From contig CAJOQA010000155.1 of assembly GCA_905236465.1 (NCBI GenBank), forward strand, positions 1-11,943: a stretch of DNA of 11,943 bases. Direction: 5' to 3'. The DNA comes from an uncultured Treponema sp. GTDB lineage: Bacteria; Spirochaetota; Spirochaetia; Treponematales; Treponemataceae. Positions 1 through 6,886 of the stretch are shown here, one piece after another. The notes under the pieces were generated by a model that was given only the letters and a program-made list of their open reading frames with translations, searched no databases and had not been told where the DNA came from. Numbering within the stretch: position 1 is the first letter of the stretch; each line of letters begins with the position of its first letter. The translations under genes and the position numbers were made by a program.

Positions 1-201
1 GATGAAAAAATAAAGATAGGGAGCGATATAACTATCACCATTATCGAAGTCCATGGAGACTTCGTAAAGATAGGGGTGGAAGCTCCTAAAAACGTAAAAG
101 TTTTCCGCCAAGAAGTTTTTGAAGCTATTCAAAACGAGAATAAGGCTGCTGCTCAACAGCCCTCGGAAGATGTATTGAAATCTGTTCTTAATTTGAAGTA
201 A
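1..201 (+). CDS. csrA: Carbon storage regulator CsrA, 3' part (5' end outside window)
   Basis: The frame is open from base 1 to a TAA at 199-201 and gives 66 residues. The segment begins DEKIKIGSDITI, which in CsrA follows the start MLILSRK, so only about 8-9 codons should be missing. Residues APKNVKVFRQEV align with the RNA-binding edge of CsrA; the V-x-V-x-R pattern matches E. coli V40, V42 and R44. The protein has a C-terminal tail after the last helix (KAAAQQPSEDVLKSVLNLK), as in flagellum-linked CsrA proteins that are antagonised by FliW. CsrA is a dimeric RNA-binding protein that recognises GGA in hairpin loops and often blocks Shine-Dalgarno sequences; in Bacillus and Borrelia the flagellin mRNA is a known target. 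It is the only plus-strand gene here and its end overlaps the end of tsaB by 14 nt. By analogy with other spirochaetes fliW and hook-associated genes may lie just upstream, but this is not visible. Confidence 0.95.
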   Translation, partial: DEKIKIGSDITITIIEVHGDFVKIGVEAPKNVKVFRQEVFEAIQNENKAAAQQPSEDVLKSVLNLK

Positions 202-880
202 GTGATTTTTTCTGCTCCAAAACTATTTCTGCTTCGCTTTTGCGAACATAAAGCGGGCCGTCATAGTCTTGGAGTGGGCTCTTTTTTTCATGTATCATTT
301 TTTCTGCTATTTCAAAAAGAGCATCGCAGGCATCATTTTCAGGAAGAAAAGCGTGAACTGTATATAAAGGGGCTCTTTCTTGCACTGATTCTACAAAATC
401 TTTAGCTCCCTGACCACAAACAAGCAGGGGAAGTTCTGGATTAACTTGTTTTAGTATTTCTTCTATTTCCCTATCATCTTCATCTGTAAGTTTCTTTCCT
501 CCCTTATAAAAGGAATAAAAGTATTCATCTTCTTTTGCTATAATTAAACTTAATACAGATTCAAGGGAAGTTTTGTAGGGCCAAGCATAAGCATCTAATG
601 AAGGAATACCGTAAAGGGGAGTTCCATTAGCAAGAGTCAAGGCCTTGAGGGTACTTAGCCCTAATCTAAGCCCTGTAAAAGTTCCAGGACCAAGCGTAAG
701 GCAGGTGTAGTCCAAGTCTTTAGGGCTAAGACCTACTTCTTTTAAAACATAATCTATAGTTGGCAATAATTTTTCTGATTGTCGTGTTCCTATATCAAGT
801 ACCGTTTTTACTAAAAAGTTTTCATTTTTTGCAGCTACACTTATTTTTGATACTGCGCAGTCTATTGCCAAAGCTTTCAT
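188..880 (-). CDS. tsaB: tRNA threonylcarbamoyladenosine (t6A) biosynthesis protein TsaB
   Basis: A 230-residue protein of the ASKHA fold, normal for TsaB. The N-terminus MKALAIDCAVSKISVA corresponds to the usual 'LaIDTS' strand, and LGPGTFTGLRLGLSTLKAL (about residues 63-81) is the family signature GPGSFTGLRxG. TsaB is a catalytically inactive paralogue of TsaD. It scaffolds the TsaD-TsaB-TsaE complex that transfers threonylcarbamoyl to A37 of ANN-decoding tRNAs in the cytoplasm. The start ATG overlaps the tsaE stop by 4 nt (ATGA) and has GGAAG 4 nt upstream, so the two genes are probably translationally coupled. In the first motif the usual Thr-Ser after Asp is Cys-Ala, a mild deviation. 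The 3' end overlaps csrA (convergent) and no terminator is visible after the stop. Confidence 0.93.
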   Translation of the reverse strand: MKALAIDCAVSKISVAAKNENFLVKTVLDIGTRQSEKLLPTIDYVLKEVGLSPKDLDYTCLTLGPGTFTGLRLGLSTLKALTLANGTPLYGIPSLDAYAWPYKTSLESVLSLIIAKEDEYFYSFYKGGKKLTDEDDREIEEILKQVNPELPLLVCGQGAKDFVESVQERAPLYTVHAFLPENDACDALFEIAEKMIHEKKSPLQDYDGPLYVRKSEAEIVLEQKKSLTSN

Positions 881-1314
881 AATTCTTCCTTCCAGTTCTC
901 TATTTTTATCTCTCTTTCATTAGCAGCAGAACCTTCAAGAGGGGTTATAGTCAGATAAATTGTTTTTTTTGGTAATTGCTTTTTGACTTTTTCGCTCCAC
1001 TCTATTATGCAGACTCCTTTTCCATACAACATATCGTCCACACCTAGATTTATGAAATCCTCTTCCCCATCCAACCGGTAAACGTCCATGTGGTAGAGTG
1101 GCATCCTAGTCCCTTCGTATTCGCTTATTAAACAAAAAGTAGGGCTGGTAACATCATCTGAGATTCCTAAAGATTGGGCTATACCCTTGGTTATTGTTGT
1201 TTTTCCTGCAGCCAAAGTGCCTGTCATTGCAATTACATCACCTGGCTGCAGTTTTTCTCCTATCTTCTTACCTAAAGCAATGGTTTCTTCAGCTGATTTT
1301 GTGTGGAAAGTCAT
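877..1314 (-). CDS. tsaE: t6A biosynthesis ATPase TsaE
   Basis: A 145-residue P-loop protein. The Walker A motif is GTLAAGKTT at residues 32-40 (family norm GDLGAGKTT, so Asp is Thr and Gly is Ala here, while the Gly-Lys-Thr core is intact). Other TsaE landmarks are SPTF (57-60), LYHMDVYRL (73-81) and IEWSEK (104-109). TsaE binds the TsaB-TsaD dimer and its ATP hydrolysis resets the complex for repeated t6A37 synthesis. The start ATG follows AAGGA at 7 nt, and that Shine-Dalgarno sequence overlaps the stop codon of the preceding 89-aa gene. The next gene, tsaB, overlaps by 4 nt. The pair is the distal end of the flaG-fliD transcription unit. Confidence 0.95.
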   Translation of the reverse strand: MTFHTKSAEETIALGKKIGEKLQPGDVIAMTGTLAAGKTTITKGIAQSLGISDDVTSPTFCLISEYEGTRMPLYHMDVYRLDGEEDFINLGVDDMLYGKGVCIIEWSEKVKKQLPKKTIYLTITPLEGSAANEREIKIENWKEEL

Positions 1315-1324
1315 TAAAAAATCC

Positions 1325-1594
1325 TTAAGATTGTGGTAAAACCCCTCTTTTATCGATAGTAAGTATGTATTCCCTTAGTGCTTTTTGTACCGGCATAACA
1401 GGATAGTTCAAGTCATTTGGAAGAGCACCTATTTCAATTGTTTTTTTGCTAAAAGGACTTGTTTCTATAGCAAACGTAACAGGAATTTCTACCTGATTAG
1501 ATAAAATTTCCAATACTGCCATACCCTTATACCGGTTGATATAATAAATAAAACTTTCCTCTTTTGAAATTGACTTAATTTCAAGAACCTTCAT
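1325..1594 (-). CDS. Conserved-looking hypothetical protein, 89 aa
   Basis: I do not recognise this family. The protein is small and soluble, with no signal peptide or membrane segment. Its composition suggests an alpha/beta fold: strand-like segments around AVLEIL and IPVTFAIET, and a helix near the C-terminus (VQKALREYIL). It sits 10 nt upstream of tsaE, whose Shine-Dalgarno sequence overlaps this gene's stop codon, so co-expression with the t6A genes is likely. The chosen ATG (1592-1594) has no Shine-Dalgarno sequence: upstream is CCTATTGAATT. A later Met (residue 25) has AAGG only 2-3 nt away, which is too close. A weak sigma-70-like pair (TTGTTT, 17 nt, TATCCT) ends 8 nt before the ATG, so a leaderless message is possible. 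The reading frame is convincing from its position and length, but the function is unknown. Confidence 0.75.
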   Translation of the reverse strand: MKVLEIKSISKEESFIYYINRYKGMAVLEILSNQVEIPVTFAIETSPFSKKTIEIGALPNDLNYPVMPVQKALREYILTIDKRGVLPQS

Positions 1595-1674
1595 AATTCA
1601 ATAGGATAACGCAAAAAGCAATTTAAAACAAGATGTTAGAAAAAAGATACAACTTTAAGCGTTAAAATTCCTCC

Positions 1675-2772
1675 CTATTCATTCAAATAACCATACGCAT
1701 AAGCATAAATTTTATTTCTTACTGCAATATCAATTTCGACAAATTTGATGTGAAGAATGAATGTTTTTCCATCAAGAGATTTCTTTGTCATAACAATTGT
1801 TCCTATTGCACTTAGGGGTTCCCCCTTTGTAATCTCAAATTCTATATACAAGGACTGCCCTTGCTTAATTGGCAATCCGCAAGAAATTCTGCAACCAGAA
1901 GATGAAACATCCTGCAACTCACCCTCATACTTTTTTTCAAGAATTTCAAAATCAGTAGCACCCTTCTTTTCTTCAAGTTTTTTTACCGCAGAAAATGTAC
2001 AAAGGGAATCTGCTTTCATACGCTTAGACATACGGCGTTGAATAGGCTTAAGCGTATTTGTTGAAGAGGCTACAAGTATACTGTTTCCCTGCTTGTCTTG
2101 GTCATACCGAATAACCCTGGTAAGCAAACTGTAACTAGAAGAGCCCTTTAGTGTAAAGTTCAGTATGAATTTTGCCAGTGGGGCCGGTTTTTTGTCACTA
2201 GAAGCAAGCATTTTAGGAATTTCAATATAAAGTCCATTTGATGAGTTTGAAATAAGCTTTAACTGCCATTCATAACCATCTGCATCCTTATATGTAAACT
2301 CTTGACCTTCTGCAAGGGAAGATGTCGTGCTGATTGAGGTTGAAGAAAAACGAACCTTTTCTAATTTAAAATAAAGTGAAAAGAAATTTGCGATTTCATT
2401 TTGATTGTTTTTAGCTGCAAGAACATCATATTCTTGTTTCAGCAACTTGTTCATCTCATCTTCGTCTTTTACCAAGAATTCAATATTTTTTGCCTTAAAC
2501 CTATGGCACATATCCCAAAGCAAGGCTTTTTCCGTGCTGGTAAGATTTGCATTTTTTGCCAGATTAGCCACATTCTTGATATTTGTTTCTTTGTTTTTTT
2601 GAGCTTCCAACCACTCAGGGGACATTCTCTTTTGCTTAATTTTTCTTTGCAGAAAATAAATTAAAACGAGAACAACTATGACAATCAGCACTTTAATAAC
2701 AAAGCCCAAAGCTGTAGAACTATTGGGGTTTGTTGCATTCATATCAAAACCAAGAAAGTTTGTTCCTTCCAT
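1675..2772 (-). CDS. Membrane-anchored PilZ-domain protein (c-di-GMP receptor, YcgR/PlzA-like layout)
   Basis: About 365 residues. One membrane segment lies near the N-terminus (roughly residues 23-42, GFVIKVLIVIVVLVLIYFL) and is followed by a basic stretch (QRKIKQKR), so the bulk should be cytoplasmic. A helical region then leads to a beta-rich middle domain (about 140-240) resembling the N-terminal barrel of YcgR-type proteins. The C-terminal PilZ domain has both c-di-GMP motifs: RMSKR (RxxxR, about 247-251) and DVSSSG (D/NxSxxG, about 288-293). PilZ proteins of this type tune motility; a T. denticola PilZ protein is known to affect motility and virulence. I chose the ATG at 2770-2772 because GGAG lies 6 nt before it. 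A GTG at 2782-2784, sharing one base with the upstream TAG, would add four residues and is possible. It lies between the 196-aa gene and the 89-aa gene. Confidence 0.9.
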   Translation of the reverse strand: MEGTNFLGFDMNATNPNSSTALGFVIKVLIVIVVLVLIYFLQRKIKQKRMSPEWLEAQKNKETNIKNVANLAKNANLTSTEKALLWDMCHRFKAKNIEFLVKDEDEMNKLLKQEYDVLAAKNNQNEIANFFSLYFKLEKVRFSSTSISTTSSLAEGQEFTYKDADGYEWQLKLISNSSNGLYIEIPKMLASSDKKPAPLAKFILNFTLKGSSSYSLLTRVIRYDQDKQGNSILVASSTNTLKPIQRRMSKRMKADSLCTFSAVKKLEEKKGATDFEILEKKYEGELQDVSSSGCRISCGLPIKQGQSLYIEFEITKGEPLSAIGTIVMTKKSLDGKTFILHIKFVEIDIAVRNKIYAYAYGYLNE

Positions 2773-2783
2773 TTTACTCTCCA

Positions 2784-3374
2784 CTAAATGCCTTGTAAGG
2801 AATCAGCTATTTGTTTTAGCCTTGGACTTATCTCATATTCCGCCAAGTCTCCCACGGTAACGGTATCCTTATTTTCAAGAGCTTCTTCTAAATCCTTTAG
2901 GAAAGGCATAAATTCTTCAAAAAAAGCGTTTACATCCTTTCCATCAATGGAAACCTTTGCATATAGGGTAGGAAATAGTCTTGCCAACCGGCTTGTATGT
3001 AGAAAAATATCAATTTCATCTGCCAAAAAAGCAATTATTTTCCCTGCTTCAGAATCCTTTCCGCTTTGTAATAGAAAGCTGATTTCTGAAAGTTTTTTTT
3101 GCAAACCGTTAAAATTTTCAGCTGACATCCTAAAATTTTCAGCAAGAGCAATTTCTGAAACTACAGTTAAATCTATAACTGTATCATCTTTTAGTGGCAA
3201 ATCAAGGATTGTATCAAACTCGTCAGCGCTTATATCCTTCCCATCAAGATTTATATTTGTCGTTGTAGCAGAATTCTTTGCAGCCTCTTCTTCAAAAGCC
3301 TTCAAGACCTGCCCAACTGTTTTTTCATCCTCTAAAGTAATATCGACATTTTCACCGTTTATTTTTAGCTGCAT
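2784..3374 (-). CDS. Uncharacterised protein in the fliS/fliT position after fliD, 196 aa
   Basis: No family is recognised with confidence. The first 70 residues or so look like a small beta-grasp (ubiquitin-like) unit: MQLKINGENVDITL, then a helix (TVGQVLKAFEEEA), then strands ending in DTVIDLTVV. The rest is predicted helical and acidic, with AENFNGLQKKLSEISFLLQ and DIFLHTSRLARLFPTL, and ends in a motif TVTVGDLAEYEISPRLKQIADSL. There is no signal peptide or membrane segment. The start ATG has AAGGA at 7 nt and lies 15 nt after the fliD stop. The stop TAG shares a base with a possible GTG start of the PilZ gene. In many bacteria this slot holds the flagellin or FliD export chaperone (fliS, fliT), so a chaperone or FliD-partner role is a reasonable guess but not shown by the sequence. 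Confidence 0.85.
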   Translation of the reverse strand: MQLKINGENVDITLEDEKTVGQVLKAFEEEAAKNSATTTNINLDGKDISADEFDTILDLPLKDDTVIDLTVVSEIALAENFRMSAENFNGLQKKLSEISFLLQSGKDSEAGKIIAFLADEIDIFLHTSRLARLFPTLYAKVSIDGKDVNAFFEEFMPFLKDLEEALENKDTVTVGDLAEYEISPRLKQIADSLQGI

Positions 3375-3389
3375 CCTTTTTTCCTTCTA

Positions 3390-5486
3390 TTATTTCTTAT
3401 TGCTATTAGCGTTTGTAAAATTAGTAATCGTAGTTTGCTGACTTTCCAAACTATTTAAGGTTCCTTCCATAGTTGAATACTTGTTTTTCAACTCTGCTTC
3501 TTTATCGTCAAGTTTGCGCTCCAAATTTGAGATCTTTGTGTTTGAAGACTGTATTTTTGTATCCAAAGCTGAAGTCTTAGTTGCAATTATACCGCCAACC
3601 TGAACCCAAGAGGTCAGATGTTTGTCTAAAAGGTAACCGATTCCGTTATCAATTATAAGATCCCCATCAGTGTCATAGCCAAACAAATTCTTTATTTGCT
3701 CAAGATTTGTTTCCAACTGCTCATCAAGTTTCTTTTCGTCAGCTTCCAAGTAACCCCTCATCCTAGAAGGATTGTAACCAGAAGCGCCACCTGATGCATT
3801 GGTAGAAATCCCAATCTGATTTAGCATCGTAATTAAATCTTCAGTATTTTCATCATCCGTGTACTTGTAGCTTGCAGAAATAATGCGCTGCATTGTTGAT
3901 TTACTATTGGTAAGGGAAAAATCGCTTTGGAACATTCCAAGTTTTTCCATTTCTGCATCCTGCTCTTCTTTTGTTAAGTAGTCCAATTCAGTGACTACTT
4001 CGGGTTTATTAGAAGAAAGGATATTTATTTCTGCAACAAGCTGATTGTATTTGCCAATAAACGTAATAAGTGCATCTTTTGCACTTTGGGTATCTGGAAG
4101 AACTTTTACCGTTGCAGTTTTATTCGTTTTATCATGCAGATGCAGTGTTACAGAAGGAACAAGATCGTCTATATCGTTAGAGGGGCGTGTGATTGTAATT
4201 CCTTCATATTTTACTTTTGCATCTTTTGCTGTAGCAATAGGATTGTTGGGTGTAAAGCCAATATTTTTAGCTGCATCATAGGTTTGTGGCATTGAGACAG
4301 ATATCTCTTTTCCCGTATTGCTATTACGAAGTATGATTCCCTGTGCTCCCGGATAATCATTTAGAGAAAAAGAAACCTTTGTTTCTCCCGTATTCTCATC
4401 TCTTGTAAAGGCTGACTCTGGAAGCTCCGTTTCACTTCCGTCGGCATTTTTTATAAAAACATATGAATCTATATCTACAGGGTTTAAGGGCTCTGTTAAA
4501 CTTCCAGCAGCTACGGAGAGGGTAGTGTCACTTTGTTCGTTTTGAACAGTTATACCCTTAAAGGTAATAAAACCTGGATCGGGCAATTGTGGGCTCAAGC
4601 GGGCATTGTTTAAGGCTACCGTAATATCGCTTGTCTCTTTTGTGTTAAAAGAAAACTCTATTCTAGTGTCTTCGCCACTTTTTAAACTTTCGTTTAAGGG
4701 AATCTCCACACCGCTACGGGCTGGTATGGTTATTTTTGAATCTTTGTAAGTTACGTTATCCTTTGAAATTTCTGGTAGACCTTCTTGAACTGGAAGCTGT
4801 TCATTTACTATATCCGAAGGTGCGCTAAAAGAATCAATGGAGGATGCTAAGGGGGTAGTCTCTGCTTTTACAGGAGACACCATGCCTATTGAGGTTGCAA
4901 AATCCAAGGCCTTATCTTTTAAAATAAGCCTATTCACTTCCCCAGTTTTAAGGCTTTCTAAAACCAAAGCCTTTTCATTCTTAGTAATCCCTATTATAGT
5001 TGCTTTTACTAAACCGTTGCCACGTTTGTTTAGGGCAGAAACAAAATCAGCAAGCTTTCCGCCTTTCCAATTGAATTCTAAACTTTTACCGCCAACTTCA
5101 AAGACATACTTTCCCTCTTCTACACGAAAATCCTTATCAAGTTTGCCACTGATAAATCTATCTGCTTCAGCAGGATTCAGTACGTCAAGTTGGAACTGCC
5201 CATATTCTGCATCCCTGTCAGCACTTACTGTAACTGCATTTTCGTCAGATGAGGATGCCAACTTGTTATTAAAGGGGTTTTCAAAGGAGTAAAGGGATTT
5301 TACACTTTCTCTAAGAGAAGTCATACGGGTATTTACCCCCCGCCAAACATCCTGCTGGCTTTTATAAGCCTCGAGCTGCTTTTGCTCACGCTTTAAAGGG
5401 ATGCGTTCAACTTCCATTAAAGAGTCAACGAGATCATTGGTTTTGTATTTGTCCGTAACTCCGGGTATGCTTATTCCGTCTGCCAT
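3390..5486 (-). CDS. fliD: Flagellar filament cap protein FliD (HAP2)
   Basis: A 698-residue protein. The N-terminal FliD_N region is clear (about 4-110): ISIPGVTDKYKTNDLVDSLM, a helix rich in K/E/Q, then YGQFQLDVLNPAEADRF. The C-terminal FliD_C region (about 430-690) includes AKVKYEGITITRP, VTLHLHDKTNKTATVKV and a terminal coiled coil (SSNTKISNLERKLDDKEAEL). The middle carries a long beta-rich section (about 230-420), so it is much longer than the ~470-residue enterobacterial FliD; long FliD proteins are usual in spirochaetes. FliD caps the growing filament and folds flagellin, here in the periplasm. The start ATG has only a poor ribosome site: AGGAAG lies 12 nt away, inside the 3' flank of a small hairpin (5502-5515), and GGG lies closer. 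It follows flaG by 34 nt and precedes the 196-aa gene by 15 nt, so one operon is likely. Confidence 0.96.
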   Translation of the reverse strand: MADGISIPGVTDKYKTNDLVDSLMEVERIPLKREQKQLEAYKSQQDVWRGVNTRMTSLRESVKSLYSFENPFNNKLASSSDENAVTVSADRDAEYGQFQLDVLNPAEADRFISGKLDKDFRVEEGKYVFEVGGKSLEFNWKGGKLADFVSALNKRGNGLVKATIIGITKNEKALVLESLKTGEVNRLILKDKALDFATSIGMVSPVKAETTPLASSIDSFSAPSDIVNEQLPVQEGLPEISKDNVTYKDSKITIPARSGVEIPLNESLKSGEDTRIEFSFNTKETSDITVALNNARLSPQLPDPGFITFKGITVQNEQSDTTLSVAAGSLTEPLNPVDIDSYVFIKNADGSETELPESAFTRDENTGETKVSFSLNDYPGAQGIILRNSNTGKEISVSMPQTYDAAKNIGFTPNNPIATAKDAKVKYEGITITRPSNDIDDLVPSVTLHLHDKTNKTATVKVLPDTQSAKDALITFIGKYNQLVAEINILSSNKPEVVTELDYLTKEEQDAEMEKLGMFQSDFSLTNSKSTMQRIISASYKYTDDENTEDLITMLNQIGISTNASGGASGYNPSRMRGYLEADEKKLDEQLETNLEQIKNLFGYDTDGDLIIDNGIGYLLDKHLTSWVQVGGIIATKTSALDTKIQSSNTKISNLERKLDDKEAELKNKYSTMEGTLNSLESQQTTITNFTNANSNKK

Positions 5487-5501
5487 AATCCCGTTATGCT
5501 T

Positions 5502-5515
5502 CCTAATTTTTTAGG
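5502..5515 (-). promoter_or_regulatory. Small hairpin in the flaG-fliD gap, next to the weak fliD ribosome site
   Basis: On the minus strand CCTAA-AAAA-TTAGG is a perfect 5-bp stem with a 4-base loop, directly followed by AAGC. The only AGGA near fliD begins in the right arm and lies about 14 nt from the ATG, which is longer than usual spacing. This may lower or gate fliD translation relative to flaG. A regulatory role is inference. Confidence 0.3.
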
Positions 5516-5520
5516 TAAAG

Positions 5521-5898
5521 TCAAATCATTTCGTCAAAGACTAAGCCAATGGCCCTCTTCATCTGAATTTGAATCTTCTGAAGATCCTCTGACGGAATTT
5601 CCCTTATAACCTTATTGGTCTCAGGGTCAATAACTTCGACTATAACCTTCCCCAGTTCTTGATTTATATTAAACTGAAGTTTATGTCCTAAAACCAAATC
5701 AGATACCTTTTGGATGTTCTGAACGGTTTCCTTTGTTTCTGCAAGATTTGCGGCTAATGTCTTTGATACTTCTGCAGCACCCTGCGGCATTGTAATAGGA
5801 GCCTTAACCTCATGCACTTTTTGTACAGAAGGTTTGGTGTTGAAGAAAGCTCGGCCATCCATGGCCATAGTCTTGCCAATCGTACTTATTGTATTCAT
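5521..5898 (-). CDS. flaG: FlaG family flagellar protein
   Basis: 125 residues. The C-terminal half is the FlaG domain: LQFNINQELGKVIVEVIDPE, TNKVIREIPSEDLQKIQIQM and a final helix to FDEMI. The first 60 residues are low-conservation linker. FlaG is found beside fliD or flagellin genes and influences filament length and assembly; its exact biochemical role is unclear. The ATG at 5896-5898 is favoured because AGGAGG sits 8 nt upstream, far better than for the internal ATGs at codons 11 and 13. The same GGAGG can pair with CUUCC right before the ATG (loop AAA), which would partly hide the ribosome site. The ribosome site starts 1 nt after the U-run of the flaB terminator, so this gene has no promoter of its own immediately upstream. 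fliD follows after 34 nt. Confidence 0.94.
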   Translation of the reverse strand: MNTISTIGKTMAMDGRAFFNTKPSVQKVHEVKAPITMPQGAAEVSKTLAANLAETKETVQNIQKVSDLVLGHKLQFNINQELGKVIVEVIDPETNKVIREIPSEDLQKIQIQMKRAIGLVFDEMI

Positions 5899-5913
5899 GG
5901 AAGTTTCCTCCTG

Positions 5914-5954
5914 AAAAAAAAGAGAGGGGAAGGGGGCGCACCCCTCCTCCCTCT
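5914..5954 (-). terminator. Rho-independent terminator after flaB copy 2
   Basis: On the minus strand AGAGGGAGGAGGGG and CCCCCTTCCCCTCT form a GC-rich stem (AGAGGG:CCCUCU and GGGG:CCCC, joined by a short segment with one G-U pair and single-base bulges) around a UGCG loop, followed by eight T. It lies about 75 nt after the flaB stop and abuts the flaG Shine-Dalgarno sequence. It probably separates the very high flagellin transcript level from the flaG-fliD genes by partial read-through. Confidence 0.85.
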
Positions 5955-6031
5955 TACGTATTAGTCTGCCAAAAAGATGACATCCAGCTATCTCTTAAAA
6001 CAAACTACTACGATTTTATGCTGCACTTCTC

Positions 6032-6886
6032 CTACTGAAGAAGAGCTAGGACATTCTGAGACTGGCTGTTTGCCTGAGCGAGCATTGCTGTGCTTGCCTG
6101 GGTAAGGATAGAATCCCTTGTGTATTCAACCATCTGAGAAGCCATATCTGTGTCACGAATAACGGACTCAGAAGCCTGAGTGTTTTCTGCTGCAACAGCG
6201 ATACCTCTTGAAGCAATTTCAAAGCGGTTCTGGTAAGCACCGAGATCTGCTCTCTGGCGGTTTACCTGCTTCAAAGCATTGTCAATTGTACCAATTGCCA
6301 TGTTAGCAGATTCTGGAGTAGAAATGCTGAGCTGCTCATCTGTACCCTGTGTGCCGCGGAGACCAAGAGCCTGTGCGGTCATAGTACCAATGAAAGTCTG
6401 CAAGCGCTGATCCATGTTAGCACCAACGTGGAACCACATTTCCTGTCCTGAAACGCCTTCGCGGGCGAAACGTCCAGTAAGCATATTCATTCCGTTGAAC
6501 TGTGCATGTGATGCAATGCGGTCAACTTCAGCTACAAGCTGGCTTACTTCAACCTGAATCTGCATACGATCTTCATCAGTGTAAATACCGTTAGCAGACT
6601 GTACAGAAAGTTCGCGGATTCTCTGAAGAATGTCTGTAGTTTCCTGCAAATATCCTTCTGTTGTCTGGATAAAAGAAATACCATTGTTGACATTTCTGTT
6701 AGCCTGATTCAAACCGCGGATCTGGCTGCGCATCTTTTCAGATACTGCAAGTCCTGAAGCGTCATCGCCAGCTCTGTTTATTTTTTCTCCAGAGCTGAGT
6801 TTTTCAATGTTGCCACGCAAAGAAGCGTTGTTTACGCCAAGTTCGCGATTTGCGAACATTGAACTCATGTTGTGATTAATAACCAT
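6032..6886 (-). CDS. flaB: Periplasmic flagellar filament core flagellin FlaB (copy 2)
   Basis: 284 residues made only of the conserved D0/D1 flagellin domains: N-terminal MVINHNMSSMFANRELG to about 145 and C-terminal about 190-284 ending QSQNVLALLQ, with a short variable link. There is no D2/D3 surface domain and no cysteine, typical for spirochaete FlaB, which forms the core of the periplasmic filament under a FlaA sheath. It lacks a signal peptide because it is exported by the flagellar type III system. It carries the D1 segment VEVSQLV, which I recall as the glycosylated motif of T. denticola FlaBs. The ATG is preceded by GGAGGG at 9 nt, inside a small hairpin. It is very similar to copy 1 (7238-8098) but differs in the variable link (EGVSGQEMW against ETGENSVTASMW). 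A strong terminator follows the gene. Confidence 0.97.
   Translation of the reverse strand: MVINHNMSSMFANRELGVNNASLRGNIEKLSSGEKINRAGDDASGLAVSEKMRSQIRGLNQANRNVNNGISFIQTTEGYLQETTDILQRIRELSVQSANGIYTDEDRMQIQVEVSQLVAEVDRIASHAQFNGMNMLTGRFAREGVSGQEMWFHVGANMDQRLQTFIGTMTAQALGLRGTQGTDEQLSISTPESANMAIGTIDNALKQVNRQRADLGAYQNRFEIASRGIAVAAENTQASESVIRDTDMASQMVEYTRDSILTQASTAMLAQANSQSQNVLALLQ

Noticed and set aside
2788..3441. 217-codon plus-strand open frame opposite the 196-aa gene
   Set aside because: It is antisense to a gene with good ribosome site and operon context; its serine/phenylalanine-rich product is typical of a shadow frame.
4837..5292. 151-codon plus-strand open frame inside fliD
   Set aside because: Antisense to the clearly conserved FliD N-terminal region; a shadow of fliD.
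5957..5975. TTGGCAGACTAATACG as a second sigma-54 promoter before flaG
   Set aside because: The -24 half is good but the -12 position lacks GC at the required spacing.
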